Positions 36,401 through 45,812 of a stretch of 64,000 nt of DNA are shown here, one piece after another. The notes below the pieces were generated by a model that saw nothing but the letters and a program-made list of their open reading frames with translations, did no database searches and was not told where the DNA came from. The position numbers and the translations under genes were made by a program. How positions within the stretch are numbered: the first letter of the stretch is position 1; every line of letters begins with the position of its first letter. This stretch comes from Streptomyces sp. ICC1 (GTDB lineage: Bacteria > Actinomycetota > Actinomycetes > Streptomycetales > Streptomycetaceae): contig NZ_CP030287.1 of NCBI RefSeq assembly GCF_003287935.1, forward strand, positions 806,001 through 870,000, read 5' to 3'.

Positions 36401-38629
36401 TCAGCCCGCCGGTTCCCCCTTGGGGGAGCCGGCGGGCTTCCTGTTGTCCGCCCCCGGGCGGGTCGCCGGCCGGTCGGCGGCGGCGCGCGGCCTCGGCAGC
36501 GGACCCGTCGGCGCGGGTGCCGGCTCCGGCCCGCGCAGGGCCCGCTCCACCAGCGCGTCCACCCCCAGCGTCCGCCCGTGCCGGGCGCAGGACGCGTACC
36601 GCTCGGCGCCCAGCAGCTCGCCCGCCCGCTCCTGGCACATCAGCCGCGGGGCGTTGAAGTACCCCGAGCCGAACAGCCGCAGCCCCACCCCGTCCCACAT
36701 CGGCTCCGCCGCCCCCTGGAGCAGCGCCGCCTCCGCCGGGTGCCCCTCGGCCACCGTCACCAGCGCCAGCAGCTCCACCGCCAGCACCAGCCCGACCAGG
36801 TCGCGGAAGGCGTGGTTGACGGCCACGCACTCGGACAGCAGCCGCCGCGCCTCGGCCGTGCCCCCCGCGTCCAGCGCCGCGTACGCCAGGACGTACAGGG
36901 CGTACGCCTTCGTCCAGCGCTCCCCGCGCTCCTCGCAGATGTCCCGGACCTCCTCGCACAGCGAGAGCGCGCCCTCCTGCTCCCCCTGGAAGGCCAGCGC
37001 CATCGCCAGCTCCACCTGGCACATCAGCACGTTGCTGTTCAGCTCGCCGGCCTCCCGGTAGCGCTCCAGCGCCGAGCCCAGCAGCTCCCGGGCCCGCACC
37101 ATGTCGTCCGAGACCAGCGCCAGGCAGCCCAACCGGTGCACCGCGTACGCGGCCGCCACCGGGTTCCCGCTCTGCGCGGCCCCGTCCCGGCACTCGTACA
37201 GGGCGCTCATCGAGGCCACCGAGTCCCCCTGCAGGGCGGCGACGTACCCGAGCACCCACAGCGCCTTCAGCCGCGAGCTCTCGTACTCCGAAGGCTCGCC
37301 CGGCCCGGGTCCGGCCTCCAGGGAGCGGTCCAGCCAGTGCCGGCCCTCGGTGAGCCGGCCGCAGCCCGCCCAGTAGAACCAGAGGGTGCCCGCCAGGTAC
37401 TGGCCGAGGTGGACCTCGTCCGGCTCGTCCAGGCAGCACTCCAGCGCGAGCCGCAGGTTCGCCAGCTCCGCCTCGACCAGCGCGGCCACCTCCTGCTGGC
37501 GCGGGCTGAACCAGTCCAGCTCGCACCAGGTCGCCAGGCCCATGTACCAGTCCCGGTGCCTGCGCCGCAGCCGCCCGGCGTCGCCCGTCGACTCCAGCCA
37601 GCCCGCCCCGTAGATCCGTACGGTCTCCAGCATCCGGTAGCGGACCCCGGCGGCCGTCTCCTCCCGGACCAGCAGGGACTGCCCCAGCAGCTCCCCGACC
37701 AGGTCCAGCACCGACTCCACCGGCAGGTCCGGGCCCGCGCACACGTACTCGGCGGCATCGAGGTCGAACTGCCCGGCGAAGACCGAGAGCCGCGCCCACA
37801 GCAGCCGCTCCGCGGTGGTGCACAGCTCGTGGCTCCAGCCGATCGCCGTGCGCAGGGCCCGGTGGCGGGGCAGCGCCCCGCGCGAGCCGCCCGTCAGCAG
37901 GGCGAAGCGGTCCTCCAGCCGGGACAGCACCTGCGCCGGGGACAGCGTGCGCATCCGGCCCGCCGCCAGCTCCAGAGCCAGGGGCAGGCCGTCGAGCCGG
38001 GCGCACAGCTCGGCCAGCACCGCCCGGTTCGCCTCCGTCAGGCTGAACGAGGGATCGGCCGCAGAGGCCCGTTCGATCAGCAGGGCCAGGGCCTCCTCGG
38101 GGTCCAGCGGGGCCAGCGGCCAGGACAGCTCGCCGTCGAGGGTCAGCGGGCGCCGGCCGGCGGCGAGCACGCGCAGGCCGGGGGAGCCGCGTAGGAGGTC
38201 CCGTACCAGGGCGGCGGTCTCGTCCACCAGTTGCTCGAAACCGTCCAGGACCAGCAGCAGCCGCCGTTCGGCCAGGTGCTCGGCGAGCACCTGGCGGGGC
38301 GGCCGGACGGTGTGGTCGGTCAGCCCGAGGGCCTCCGCGATGGTCAGTTCCAGCAGCGTCGGATCCCGTACGGAAGCCAGCTCGGCCAGCCACACGCCGT
38401 CGCAGTGGCGTTCCTGCGCGGGGTCCGCGGACCTGTCGTCCGCCGCGGCCCGGGCCGCCGCCAGGACCAGCCGGGACTTGCCGACCCCGCCCGCGCCGGT
38501 CACCGTGACCAGCCGCGAGGACTCCAGCAGTCGCTCCAGCTCGGCCAGTTCGACCCCCCGCCCGACGAAGCCGCTCAGGTCCGAGGGAAGATTGCCCGGC
38601 GTCCTTCGGGGAATGGGTCTCTGTCGCAT
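36401..38629 (-). CDS. Large AfsR-like/COG3903 NB-ARC-type ATPase
   Basis: 742 residues. A STAND-class NTPase module occupies residues 20-330: Walker A VTGAGGVGKSRL (about 43-54), Walker B RRLLLVLDGFEQ, and the GLPLALELAAGRM motif (about 203-215). The C-terminal half is helical repeats resembling TPR units (DRSLEAGPG..., ALWVLGYVAALQG...). No N-terminal SARP and no C-terminal LuxR helix-turn-helix is seen, so DNA binding is not evident and a signal-sensing scaffold role is possible. The start at 38629 gives MRQRPIPRRTPGNLP; upstream in-frame sequence lacks coding character. Confidence 0.83.
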   Translation of the reverse strand: MRQRPIPRRTPGNLPSDLSGFVGRGVELAELERLLESSRLVTVTGAGGVGKSRLVLAAARAAADDRSADPAQERHCDGVWLAELASVRDPTLLELTIAEALGLTDHTVRPPRQVLAEHLAERRLLLVLDGFEQLVDETAALVRDLLRGSPGLRVLAAGRRPLTLDGELSWPLAPLDPEEALALLIERASAADPSFSLTEANRAVLAELCARLDGLPLALELAAGRMRTLSPAQVLSRLEDRFALLTGGSRGALPRHRALRTAIGWSHELCTTAERLLWARLSVFAGQFDLDAAEYVCAGPDLPVESVLDLVGELLGQSLLVREETAAGVRYRMLETVRIYGAGWLESTGDAGRLRRRHRDWYMGLATWCELDWFSPRQQEVAALVEAELANLRLALECCLDEPDEVHLGQYLAGTLWFYWAGCGRLTEGRHWLDRSLEAGPGPGEPSEYESSRLKALWVLGYVAALQGDSVASMSALYECRDGAAQSGNPVAAAYAVHRLGCLALVSDDMVRARELLGSALERYREAGELNSNVLMCQVELAMALAFQGEQEGALSLCEEVRDICEERGERWTKAYALYVLAYAALDAGGTAEARRLLSECVAVNHAFRDLVGLVLAVELLALVTVAEGHPAEAALLQGAAEPMWDGVGLRLFGSGYFNAPRLMCQERAGELLGAERYASCARHGRTLGVDALVERALRGPEPAPAPTGPLPRPRAAADRPATRPGADNRKPAGSPKGEPAG
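36403..36438. terminator. Hairpin terminator between rpsD and the AfsR-like gene
   Basis: AGCCCGCCGGTTCCCC and GGGGAGCCGGCGGGCT pair with one G-U and a four-base loop. It overlaps the last codons of the convergent gene, so it mainly serves rpsD. Confidence 0.85.
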
Positions 38630-38795
38630 GGGACACGGAGGGTACTGGTCCGGATGCTCTGCGTACAAGGCGGACTCCGCCCGGCCGCGGGCCGGGGCGC
38701 GGCCGGGAATTCCGGTACTTCGGCGGATCTCCGGCGCGATAGGGTCGGAGGACGACTTTTTCGCTTGCTGATCAATGTGTAGAGAGCGGTGTGAC

Positions 38796-39236
38796 GTGTC
38801 CGGTGGAGAGGTGGCCGGGATCCTCGTGGCCGTCTTCTGGGCCATCCTGGTCTCCTTCCTCGCCGTGGTGCTGGTGAGGCTGGCCCAGGTGCTCAAGGCG
38901 ACCACCAAGCTGGTGGCCGACGTGACCGACCAGGCCGTCCCGCTGCTCGCGGACGCCTCCACGACCGTCCGCTCGGCCCGCACCCAGCTGGACCGGGTCG
39001 ATGCCATCGCGAGCGACGTCCAGGAAGTCACCTCCAACGCCTCCGCGCTGTCCTCCACCGTGGCGTCCACCTTCGGCGGCCCGCTCGTCAAGGTCGCGGC
39101 CTTCGGCTACGGCGTCCGCAAGGCGCTCGGCAAGAACGGCGCCGCCCCCGAGGACGTGCCGCGCAAGACGCCGCGACGTAACGTGATCGTTGGCCGTACG
39201 GTGCCGGCGGCCCGGCGCCGGAAGCAGAAGGGCTGA
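38796..39236 (+). CDS. DUF948-family membrane protein
   Basis: 146 residues with an N-terminal transmembrane helix (about 6-25), an amphipathic helix rich in Val/Leu/Thr (LKATTKLVADVTDQAVPLLA), and a basic tail ending RRRKQKG. The pattern matches DUF948, small membrane proteins of unknown role in Gram-positive bacteria. The GTG at 38796 is preferred over an ATG 21 bases upstream because GAGAGCGGTG precedes it. It lies eight bases before the next small gene and leads into alaS. Confidence 0.82.
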   Translation: MSGGEVAGILVAVFWAILVSFLAVVLVRLAQVLKATTKLVADVTDQAVPLLADASTTVRSARTQLDRVDAIASDVQEVTSNASALSSTVASTFGGPLVKVAAFGYGVRKALGKNGAAPEDVPRKTPRRNVIVGRTVPAARRRKQKG

Positions 39237-39244
39237 GACCGCCG

Positions 39245-39619
39245 ATGTTCCGCCGAGCCTTCTGGTTCACCGCAGGCGCAGCCGCCGGCGTGTGGGCCAC
39301 CACCAAGGTCAACCGCCAGCTCAAGAAGCTGACACCGGAGAGCCTCGCCGCCCAGGCCGCCGACAAGGCGCTGGAAGCGGGCCACCGCCTCAAGGACTTC
39401 GCCCTCGACGTCAAGGCGGGAATGTCGCAGCGCGAGGACGAGCTGAACGACGCACTGGGGCTCCACCAGGACCCCGACCTGCCCGGCAACGTCAGCGCCC
39501 TTCCCGGGCCGCGGCGGCTGCGGGCCATCGCGCACGACCCGTACGACAAGCAGGACCAGACCACCACTCACCGCTCGAGCCGCTCGAGGGGCAAGTACAA
39601 CCGGAATGAGGACCACTGA
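39245..39619 (+). CDS. DUF6167-like small protein upstream of alaS
   Basis: 124 residues starting [20 protein letters not shown], one weak transmembrane or signal-anchor segment, then a charged helical region and a hydrophilic Arg/Ser/His tail. I recall this as the streptomycete DUF6167 family; no function is known. The stop overlaps the alaS ATG (TGATG), so the pair with the DUF948 gene is probably co-transcribed with alaS. Confidence 0.8.
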   Translation: MFRRAFWFTAGAAAGVWATTKVNRQLKKLTPESLAAQAADKALEAGHRLKDFALDVKAGMSQREDELNDALGLHQDPDLPGNVSALPGPRRLRAIAHDPYDKQDQTTTHRSSRSRGKYNRNEDH

Positions 39620-42288
39620 TGGAGTCGGCTGAAATCCGCCGCCGCTGGCTGAGCTTCTTCGAGGAGCGCGGTCACACCGTTGTCCCTTCGGCGTCGCTCA
39701 TCGCGGACGACCCGACTCTGCTGCTGGTGCCCGCGGGCATGGTGCCGTTCAAGCCGTACTTCCTGGGCGAGGTCAAGCCGCCCGCACCCACGCTCACCAG
39801 CGTGCAGAAGTGCGTCCGCACGCCGGACATCGAAGAGGTCGGCAAGACCACCCGCCACGGCACGTTCTTCCAGATGTGCGGCAACTTCTCCTTCGGCGAC
39901 TACTTCAAGGAAGGCGCCATCAAGTACGCCTGGGAGCTGCTCACCAGCTCCGTGGCGGACGGCGGCTACGGCCTCGAAGCCGAGAAGCTCTGGATCACGG
40001 TCTACCTCGACGACGACGAGGCCGAGGCCATCTGGCGCGACAAGATCGGCGTCCCGGCCGAGCGCATCCAGCGCCTGGGCAAGAAGGACAACTTCTGGTC
40101 CATGGGCGTCCCGGGCCCCTGCGGCCCCTGCTCGGAGATCAACTACGACCGCGGCCCCGAGTTCGGCGTCGAGGGCGGCCCCGCCGTCAACGACGAGCGC
40201 TACGTGGAGATCTGGAACCTGGTCTTCATGCAGTACGAGCGCGGCGCCGGCGACGGGAAGGAAGACTTCCCGATCCTCGGCGACCTGCCGTCGAAGAACA
40301 TCGACACCGGTCTCGGTCTCGAACGCCTCGCCATGATCCTGCAGGGCGTGCAGAACATGTACGAGACCGACACCCTGCGCGTGGTCATGGACAAGGCCAC
40401 CGAGCTGACGGGCGTGCGGTACGGCGCCGCCCAGGGAACCGACGTCTCGCTGCGCGTGGTCGCCGACCACATCCGCACCTCCGCCATGCTCATCGGCGAC
40501 GGCGTGACCCCCGGCAACGAGGGCCGCGGCTACGTGCTGCGCCGCATCATGCGCCGCGCCATCCGCAACATGCGCCTCATGGGCGCCACCGGGCCGGTCA
40601 TCCAGGAGCTCGTCAACGTGGTCATCGAGACCATGGGGCAGCAGTACCCGGAGCTGGTGACCGACCGCAAGCGCATCGAGACCGTCGCGCTCGCCGAAGA
40701 GGCCGCCTTCCTCAAGGCCGTCAAGGGCGGCACGAACATCCTCGACACCGCCGTGACCGAGACCAAGGCCGCCGGCGGCACGGTCCTGGCCGGCGAGAAG
40801 GCGTTCCTGCTCCACGACACCTGGGGCTTCCCGATCGACCTCACCCTGGAGATGGCCGCCGAACAGGGCCTCGCCGTGGACGAGACCGGCTTCCGCCGCC
40901 TGATGCAGGAGCAGCGCGACCGCGCCAAGGCCGACGCCAAGGCCAAGAAGACCGGCCACGCGGACATGTCCGCCTACCGGGAGATCGCCGACGGTTCCGG
41001 CGCCACCGAGTTCACCGGCTACGCCACCACCCAGGGCGAGTCCGTCATCGTCGGCCTCCTGGTCAACGGCGTCTCCGCGCCCGCCGCCTCCGAGGGCGAC
41101 GAGGTCGAGGTCGTCCTGGACCGCACCCCCTTCTACGCCGAGGGCGGCGGCCAGCTCGCCGACCAGGGCCGGATCCGGCTCGACACCGGTGCCGTCATCG
41201 AGGTCCGCGACGTCCAGCAGCCGGTCCCCGGTGTCTCCGTGCACAAGGGCTCCGTCCAGGTCGGCGAGGTGACGGTGGGCGCCTCGGCGTACGCCGCCAT
41301 CGACATCAAGCGCCGCCGGGCCATCGCCCGCGCCCACTCGGCCACCCACCTGACCCACCAGGCGCTGCGCGACGCGCTCGGCCCCACGGCCGCCCAGGCC
41401 GGTTCCGAGAACTCGCCCGGCCGCTTCCGCTTCGACTTCGGTTCGCCGAACGCCGTTCCCGGCTCGGTCCTCACCGACGTCGAGCAGAAGATCAACGACG
41501 TGCTCTCCCGCGAGCTCGACGTCACCGCCGAGGTCATGAGCATCGACGAGGCGAAGAAGCAGGGCGCCATCGCCGAGTTCGGCGAGAAGTACGGCGAGCG
41601 CGTGCGCGTCGTGACCATCGGCGACTTCTCCAAGGAGCTGTGCGGCGGCACCCACGTCGGCAACACCGCCCAGCTCGGCCTGGTGAAGCTGCTCGGCGAG
41701 TCCTCCATCGGCTCCGGCGTGCGCCGCGTCGAGGCCCTCGTCGGCGTGGACGCCTACAACTTCCTCGCCAAGGAGCACACGGTCGTCGCCCAGCTCCAGG
41801 AGCTGGTCAAGGGCCGTCCGGAGGAGCTGCCGGAGAAGATCGCCTCCATGCTCGGCAAGCTGAAGGACGCCGAGAAGGAGATCGAGAAGTTCCGCGCGGA
41901 GAAGGTCCTCCAGGCCGCCGCCGGCCTCGCCGCGGACGCCCAGGACGTACGCGGCGTCGCCGTGGTCACCGGCCGGGTGCCGGACGGCACGGGCGCCGAC
42001 GACCTGCGCAAGCTGGTCCTCGACGTCCGCGGGCGCATCCAAGGAGACCGCGCGGTCGTCGTGGCCCTGTTCACCGTCGCCAACGACCGCCCGCTGACCG
42101 TCATCGCCACCAACGAGGCGGCCCGCGAGCGCGGCCTCAAGGCCGGCGAGCTGGTCCGTACCGCCGCCAAGACCCTCGGCGGCGGCGGTGGCGGCAAGCC
42201 GGACGTCGCGCAGGGCGGCGGCCAGAACCCGGCCGCCATCGGCGACGCCATCGCGGCCGTCGAGCGCCTCGTGGGCGAGACCGCCTGA
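39619..42288 (+). CDS. alaS: Alanyl-tRNA synthetase
   Basis: 889 residues, full length. Class II catalytic core ([20 protein letters not shown] at the N-terminus), the editing domain with [13 protein letters not shown] (about 573-585) and the zinc-type site CGGTHVGNT (about 675), then coiled-coil and C-Ala DHHA1 domain with [15 protein letters not shown] near the end. It charges tRNA-Ala and clears mischarged Ser/Gly. It is translationally coupled to upstream and downstream genes by TGATG overlaps. Confidence 0.97.
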   Translation: MESAEIRRRWLSFFEERGHTVVPSASLIADDPTLLLVPAGMVPFKPYFLGEVKPPAPTLTSVQKCVRTPDIEEVGKTTRHGTFFQMCGNFSFGDYFKEGAIKYAWELLTSSVADGGYGLEAEKLWITVYLDDDEAEAIWRDKIGVPAERIQRLGKKDNFWSMGVPGPCGPCSEINYDRGPEFGVEGGPAVNDERYVEIWNLVFMQYERGAGDGKEDFPILGDLPSKNIDTGLGLERLAMILQGVQNMYETDTLRVVMDKATELTGVRYGAAQGTDVSLRVVADHIRTSAMLIGDGVTPGNEGRGYVLRRIMRRAIRNMRLMGATGPVIQELVNVVIETMGQQYPELVTDRKRIETVALAEEAAFLKAVKGGTNILDTAVTETKAAGGTVLAGEKAFLLHDTWGFPIDLTLEMAAEQGLAVDETGFRRLMQEQRDRAKADAKAKKTGHADMSAYREIADGSGATEFTGYATTQGESVIVGLLVNGVSAPAASEGDEVEVVLDRTPFYAEGGGQLADQGRIRLDTGAVIEVRDVQQPVPGVSVHKGSVQVGEVTVGASAYAAIDIKRRRAIARAHSATHLTHQALRDALGPTAAQAGSENSPGRFRFDFGSPNAVPGSVLTDVEQKINDVLSRELDVTAEVMSIDEAKKQGAIAEFGEKYGERVRVVTIGDFSKELCGGTHVGNTAQLGLVKLLGESSIGSGVRRVEALVGVDAYNFLAKEHTVVAQLQELVKGRPEELPEKIASMLGKLKDAEKEIEKFRAEKVLQAAAGLAADAQDVRGVAVVTGRVPDGTGADDLRKLVLDVRGRIQGDRAVVVALFTVANDRPLTVIATNEAARERGLKAGELVRTAAKTLGGGGGGKPDVAQGGGQNPAAIGDAIAAVERLVGETA

Positions 42289-42758
42289 TGACGCTGCGCC
42301 GCGGCCGCCGGCTGGCCATCGACGTCGGGGACGCCCGGATCGGGGTCGCCTCGTGCGACCCCGACGGGGTGCTGGCCACACCGGTGGAAACCGTGCCGGG
42401 CCGGGACATCCCCTTCGCCCACCGGCGGCTGCGGCAGCTCGTCGAGGAGTACGACCCCATCGAGGTGGTGGTCGGTCTGCCCCGTTCGCTCAGCGGGCGG
42501 GAGGGGCCGGCCGCGGCCAAGTGCCGCGCCTTCGCCATGGAACTCGCCAAGGGCATCAAGCCCGTGACGGTGCGTCTGGTGGACGAGCGGATGACGACGG
42601 TCACCGCGGCCCAGGGCCTGCGGGCCTCGGGGCGCAACGCCAAGAAGGGCCGGTCCGTCATCGACCAGGCGGCCGCCGTGGTCATCCTGCAGAACGCCCT
42701 GGAGACCGAACGGGTATCAGGTAATCCGCCCGGTGAGTGCGTCGAAGTGGTTGTCTGA
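42288..42758 (+). CDS. ruvX: Putative pre-16S rRNA nuclease / RuvC-like (YqgF, RuvX)
   Basis: 156 residues with the RNase H-like fold: DVGDARIGVA near the N-terminus (first Asp), VVGLPRSLSGREGP, LVDERMTTV and KGRSVIDQAAAVVILQ (last Asp). Family members process the 5' end of 16S rRNA in E. coli. Start overlaps the alaS stop as TGATG. The order alaS-ruvX-mltG-aroE is conserved. Confidence 0.93.
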   Translation: MTLRRGRRLAIDVGDARIGVASCDPDGVLATPVETVPGRDIPFAHRRLRQLVEEYDPIEVVVGLPRSLSGREGPAAAKCRAFAMELAKGIKPVTVRLVDERMTTVTAAQGLRASGRNAKKGRSVIDQAAAVVILQNALETERVSGNPPGECVEVVV

Positions 42759-42883
42759 TCGCGATACGGTAACGTTCCGCGCGAAGTGACGGCATTCGAA
42801 CAGCCGTCGCCCACCAAGAGGCGGAACCGGGTGTCGCGGCGGATGGAGTCGCGGCCAACGCCCTGCGGCGCGCTAGGGGATCG

Positions 42884-44638
42884 ATGACTGAGTATGGCCG
42901 GGGCCCTGGCCCCGAACCGTGGCACCCCGAGGATCCCCAGTACGGGGACCAGGGGTGGACCGGGCACGAGGCCCAGCAGGGTCAGATGCCTTACATCGAT
43001 GGTCAGCAGCAGTACCCGCAGGAGCCGCAGTACCAGCAGCAGGTCCAGTACCCGCAGCAGACGTATCAACCGGAGCAGCAGTACCAGCAGCAGCAGTACC
43101 AGCAGTACCAGCAGCAACCGCAGCAGCAGTACCAGCAGCACCAGGGGACGTACGGGGGCCAGGGCTGGGACACCGGCCAGGTCCCCGTCGGCCTGGACCA
43201 GAACCACGGTTTCGACCCGAACGCCGGGTTCGATCACGGCGCCGGGTTCGATGCCGGCTACGTGAACGCCGCGCAGGCCGCGGACCCGTACGCGGGTGCG
43301 GACCCCTACGCGCAGCAGCAGACGGCCGGCTATCCCGGCGAGACCCCCGACCTCTACGGCACCCCCGAGGCCTTCCCTCCGCCGCGCCCCCCGGGCCGCC
43401 GGCACCTGGAGCCGGAGGAGCAGTGGCAGGAGGAGGCCCCGGCCGAAGAGCCCGAGGAATCCTTCCTGGCCGGCGGCGGTGGCGGCCGCGACGACGGTGA
43501 CGACGACGAGCCCGGCGGCCGCCGCTCGGGACGCTCCGGCGGCAAGCCGAAGAAGCGCAGCGGCATGGCCTGCCTCATCGCGTCCGTGGTCATCATCGGC
43601 GTGCTCGGCGGTGGCGGCTACTACGGCTACAGCTACCTCAAGGACAAGTTCGGCGCGGCCGAGGACTTCGCGGGCGCCGGCATCGACGAGGCGGTCGACG
43701 TCGAGATCCCCAAGGGCGCGGGCCTGGGCCAGATGGGCCGCATCCTCAAGGAGAAGGGCGTGGTCGCGAGCGCCCAGGCTTTCGTGGACGCCGCGACGGC
43801 CAACCCCGATGGGAAGAAGATCCAGCCCGGCATCTATCCGCTCAAGAAGAAGATGTCGGCGGCCTCGGCGGTCGCGGTCATGGTGGATCCCACCAAGCTC
43901 CACGTGCTCACCATCACCGAGGGCATGCGCAACAGCACGGTCTACGACGCGATCGACAAGAAGCTCGAGAAGCCGGCCGGCACCACCAAGGACATCGCCT
44001 TCAAGGAGGCCAAGAACCTCGGCCTGCCGGCGTGGGCGAACAACGACCCGAAGATCATGGACCCGCTCGAGGGCTTCCTGTACCCGATGCGCTACGACCT
44101 CTCCAAGGACAGCACCCCCGAGTCGCTGCTCAAGCAGATGGTCAAGAACGCCACCGACAAGTACATGGAGCTCGGGATCGAGGGCAAGGCCAAGGACCTG
44201 GGCCTGAGCAACCCGCTCCAGGTGGTCACGGTCGCCAGCCTCGTCAACGCCGAGGGCAAGAACCACGACGACTTCCGGAAGATGGCGGAGGTGGTCTACA
44301 ACCGCCTCAAGAAGACCAACGACATCTCCAACCAGAAGATCGAGTTCGACTCGACGTACAACTACGTCAAGGGCACGAGCGAGATCAACTTCAACCTCAC
44401 GGAAGCCAGGAACTTCGTCCACCCCTACAACACGCACAACGTCAGGGGACTGCCCCCCGGCCCGATCGGGAACCCCGGCCTGGACGCGGTGACCGCTACG
44501 CTCAACCCGGACGGCGGCGGCTGGATGTTCTTCGTGTCGGTCGACGGCGACAAGACGAGCTTCAGCAAGACCTACGACGAGCACCTGAAGCTCGTCGCCG
44601 AGTTCCAGGCACGGCAGAAGCAGAAGAACGGCGGGTAG
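42884..44638 (+). CDS. mltG: Endolytic peptidoglycan transglycosylase MltG with Gln/Tyr-rich cytoplasmic domain
   Basis: 584 residues. Residues 1-225 are cytoplasmic and unusual: a dense Gln/Tyr/Pro tract (about residues 40-90), then Asp/Ala/Tyr and Pro/Glu-rich stretches. One transmembrane helix (MACLIASVVIIGVLGGGGYY, about 227-246) leads to a LysM-like region and the YceG catalytic domain (about 300-580). The catalytic Glu is within VASLVNAEGKNHDDF near residue 456. MltG cleaves nascent glycan strands at the outer membrane face. The low-complexity N-terminus is longer than in E. coli and is typical of actinobacterial versions. Confidence 0.92.
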   Translation: MTEYGRGPGPEPWHPEDPQYGDQGWTGHEAQQGQMPYIDGQQQYPQEPQYQQQVQYPQQTYQPEQQYQQQQYQQYQQQPQQQYQQHQGTYGGQGWDTGQVPVGLDQNHGFDPNAGFDHGAGFDAGYVNAAQAADPYAGADPYAQQQTAGYPGETPDLYGTPEAFPPPRPPGRRHLEPEEQWQEEAPAEEPEESFLAGGGGGRDDGDDDEPGGRRSGRSGGKPKKRSGMACLIASVVIIGVLGGGGYYGYSYLKDKFGAAEDFAGAGIDEAVDVEIPKGAGLGQMGRILKEKGVVASAQAFVDAATANPDGKKIQPGIYPLKKKMSAASAVAVMVDPTKLHVLTITEGMRNSTVYDAIDKKLEKPAGTTKDIAFKEAKNLGLPAWANNDPKIMDPLEGFLYPMRYDLSKDSTPESLLKQMVKNATDKYMELGIEGKAKDLGLSNPLQVVTVASLVNAEGKNHDDFRKMAEVVYNRLKKTNDISNQKIEFDSTYNYVKGTSEINFNLTEARNFVHPYNTHNVRGLPPGPIGNPGLDAVTATLNPDGGGWMFFVSVDGDKTSFSKTYDEHLKLVAEFQARQKQKNGG

Positions 44639-44644
44639 CAGGAC

Positions 44645-45469
44645 ATGTCACGGATACGGGCCGCGGTGCTGGGTTCGCCCATCGAGCACTCCCTCTCGCC
44701 GGTGCTGCACCGCGCCGCGTATCAGGAGCTCGGCCTCGCCGACTGGTCGTACGACCGGTTCGAAGTCGACGAGGCCGCGCTCCCGGACTTCATCGCCGGG
44801 CTCGGCCCGGAATGGGCCGGCCTGTCGCTGACCATGCCGCTCAAGCGGGCGATCATCCCGCTGCTCGACGGGATCAGTGACACGGCCGCCTCGGTCGAGG
44901 CGGTCAACACGGTCGTGTTCACCGAGGACGGCCGCCGCGTCGGCGACAACACCGACATCCCCGGTCTGCTCTCCGCCCTCGCCGAACAGGGCGTGGGCAA
45001 GGTGGAGTCCGCCGCGATCCTCGGCGCCGGCGCCACCGCCTCCTCGGCGCTCGCCGCGCTCGCGCGGATCTGCTCCGGCGAGGTGACCGCGTACGTACGC
45101 TCCTCCGCCCGCGCCGCCGAGATGCGGGAGTGGGGCGAGCGGCTCGGCGTGGACGTCCGCACGGCCGACTGGTCGCGGGCGGCCGAGGCGCTGGCCGCGC
45201 CGCTGGTCATCGCGACCACCCCGGCCGGAGCCACGGACGAGCTGGCCGGCTCCGTTCCCACGGCCCCGGGCACCCTCTTCGACGTGCTGTACGACCCCTG
45301 GCCCACCGCGCTGGCCGCCGCCTGGTCCGGCCGCGGCGGCAAGCTCCTCGGCGGCCTGGACCTGCTGGTCCACCAGGCCGTGCTGCAGGTCGAGCAGATG
45401 ACCGGCAGCCCCGCGGCGCCCCTGGCGGCCATGCGGGCCGCCGGAGAGCGGGCCCTCGCCGCCCGATAG
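44645..45469 (+). CDS. aroE: Shikimate dehydrogenase
   Basis: 274 residues. Substrate motif SPIEHSLSPVLHRAAY (about 10-25), catalytic Lys in LTMPLKRA (about 65), and NADP-binding loop AILGAGATASSALAAL (about 122-137). It reduces 3-dehydroshikimate in aromatic amino-acid synthesis. It starts six bases after mltG with AGCAGGAC upstream and opens the aroE-orf-aroC-aroK-aroB set. Confidence 0.93.
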   Translation: MSRIRAAVLGSPIEHSLSPVLHRAAYQELGLADWSYDRFEVDEAALPDFIAGLGPEWAGLSLTMPLKRAIIPLLDGISDTAASVEAVNTVVFTEDGRRVGDNTDIPGLLSALAEQGVGKVESAAILGAGATASSALAALARICSGEVTAYVRSSARAAEMREWGERLGVDVRTADWSRAAEALAAPLVIATTPAGATDELAGSVPTAPGTLFDVLYDPWPTALAAAWSGRGGKLLGGLDLLVHQAVLQVEQMTGSPAAPLAAMRAAGERALAAR

Positions 45470-45507
45470 GCTTCCCGGTCGGGACAACGGGGACCTTGGG
45501 GGGCCAA

Positions 45508-45699
45508 GTGGACGAGATCGGCACGGATCAGGTGTTGGCGTCGAGGTGGGACGCCGCGTACGCGGTGGGTCTCTTCTTCCGCAGCCTGCTCAGCTCGTGG
45601 CCGCTCTGGGTCAAGCTGACCATCGGCGCCCTGGTGGGTGGCGCGGTCTGCTGGGAGGGCTACCGGTGGTGGTCCCGGCGCCGGTCCGCCGTCCGATAG
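45508..45699 (+). CDS. Small single-pass membrane protein between aroE and aroC
   Basis: 63 residues from a GTG at 45508 preceded by GGGGGG. One transmembrane segment (about 31-49, WPLWVKLTIGALVGGAVCW) is followed by a basic, Trp/Arg-rich end WEGYRWWSRRRSAV. Coding bias is good and the position sits within an otherwise aromatic-pathway operon. It could be a prepilin-peptidase-region leftover or an independent microprotein; no family is recognised. Confidence 0.6.
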   Translation: MDEIGTDQVLASRWDAAYAVGLFFRSLLSSWPLWVKLTIGALVGGAVCWEGYRWWSRRRSAVR

Positions 45700-45812
45700 C
45701 TGGACCGAGGGCGGTGTACCGGCGCGGACATGGGAGGATCGGGTGAAGGCGGGTCCGGGCCGCGCACCCGGTCGCGCCGTCGCTGAATCAGGCGCGAGCA
45801 TGAGGAGCATCG

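Noticed and set aside
43005..43145. CAG-type repeat tract as a non-coding microsatellite
   Set aside because: It lies in frame in the mltG coding region, encodes a Gln/Tyr tract and is preceded by a plausible start, so it is annotated as part of the protein.
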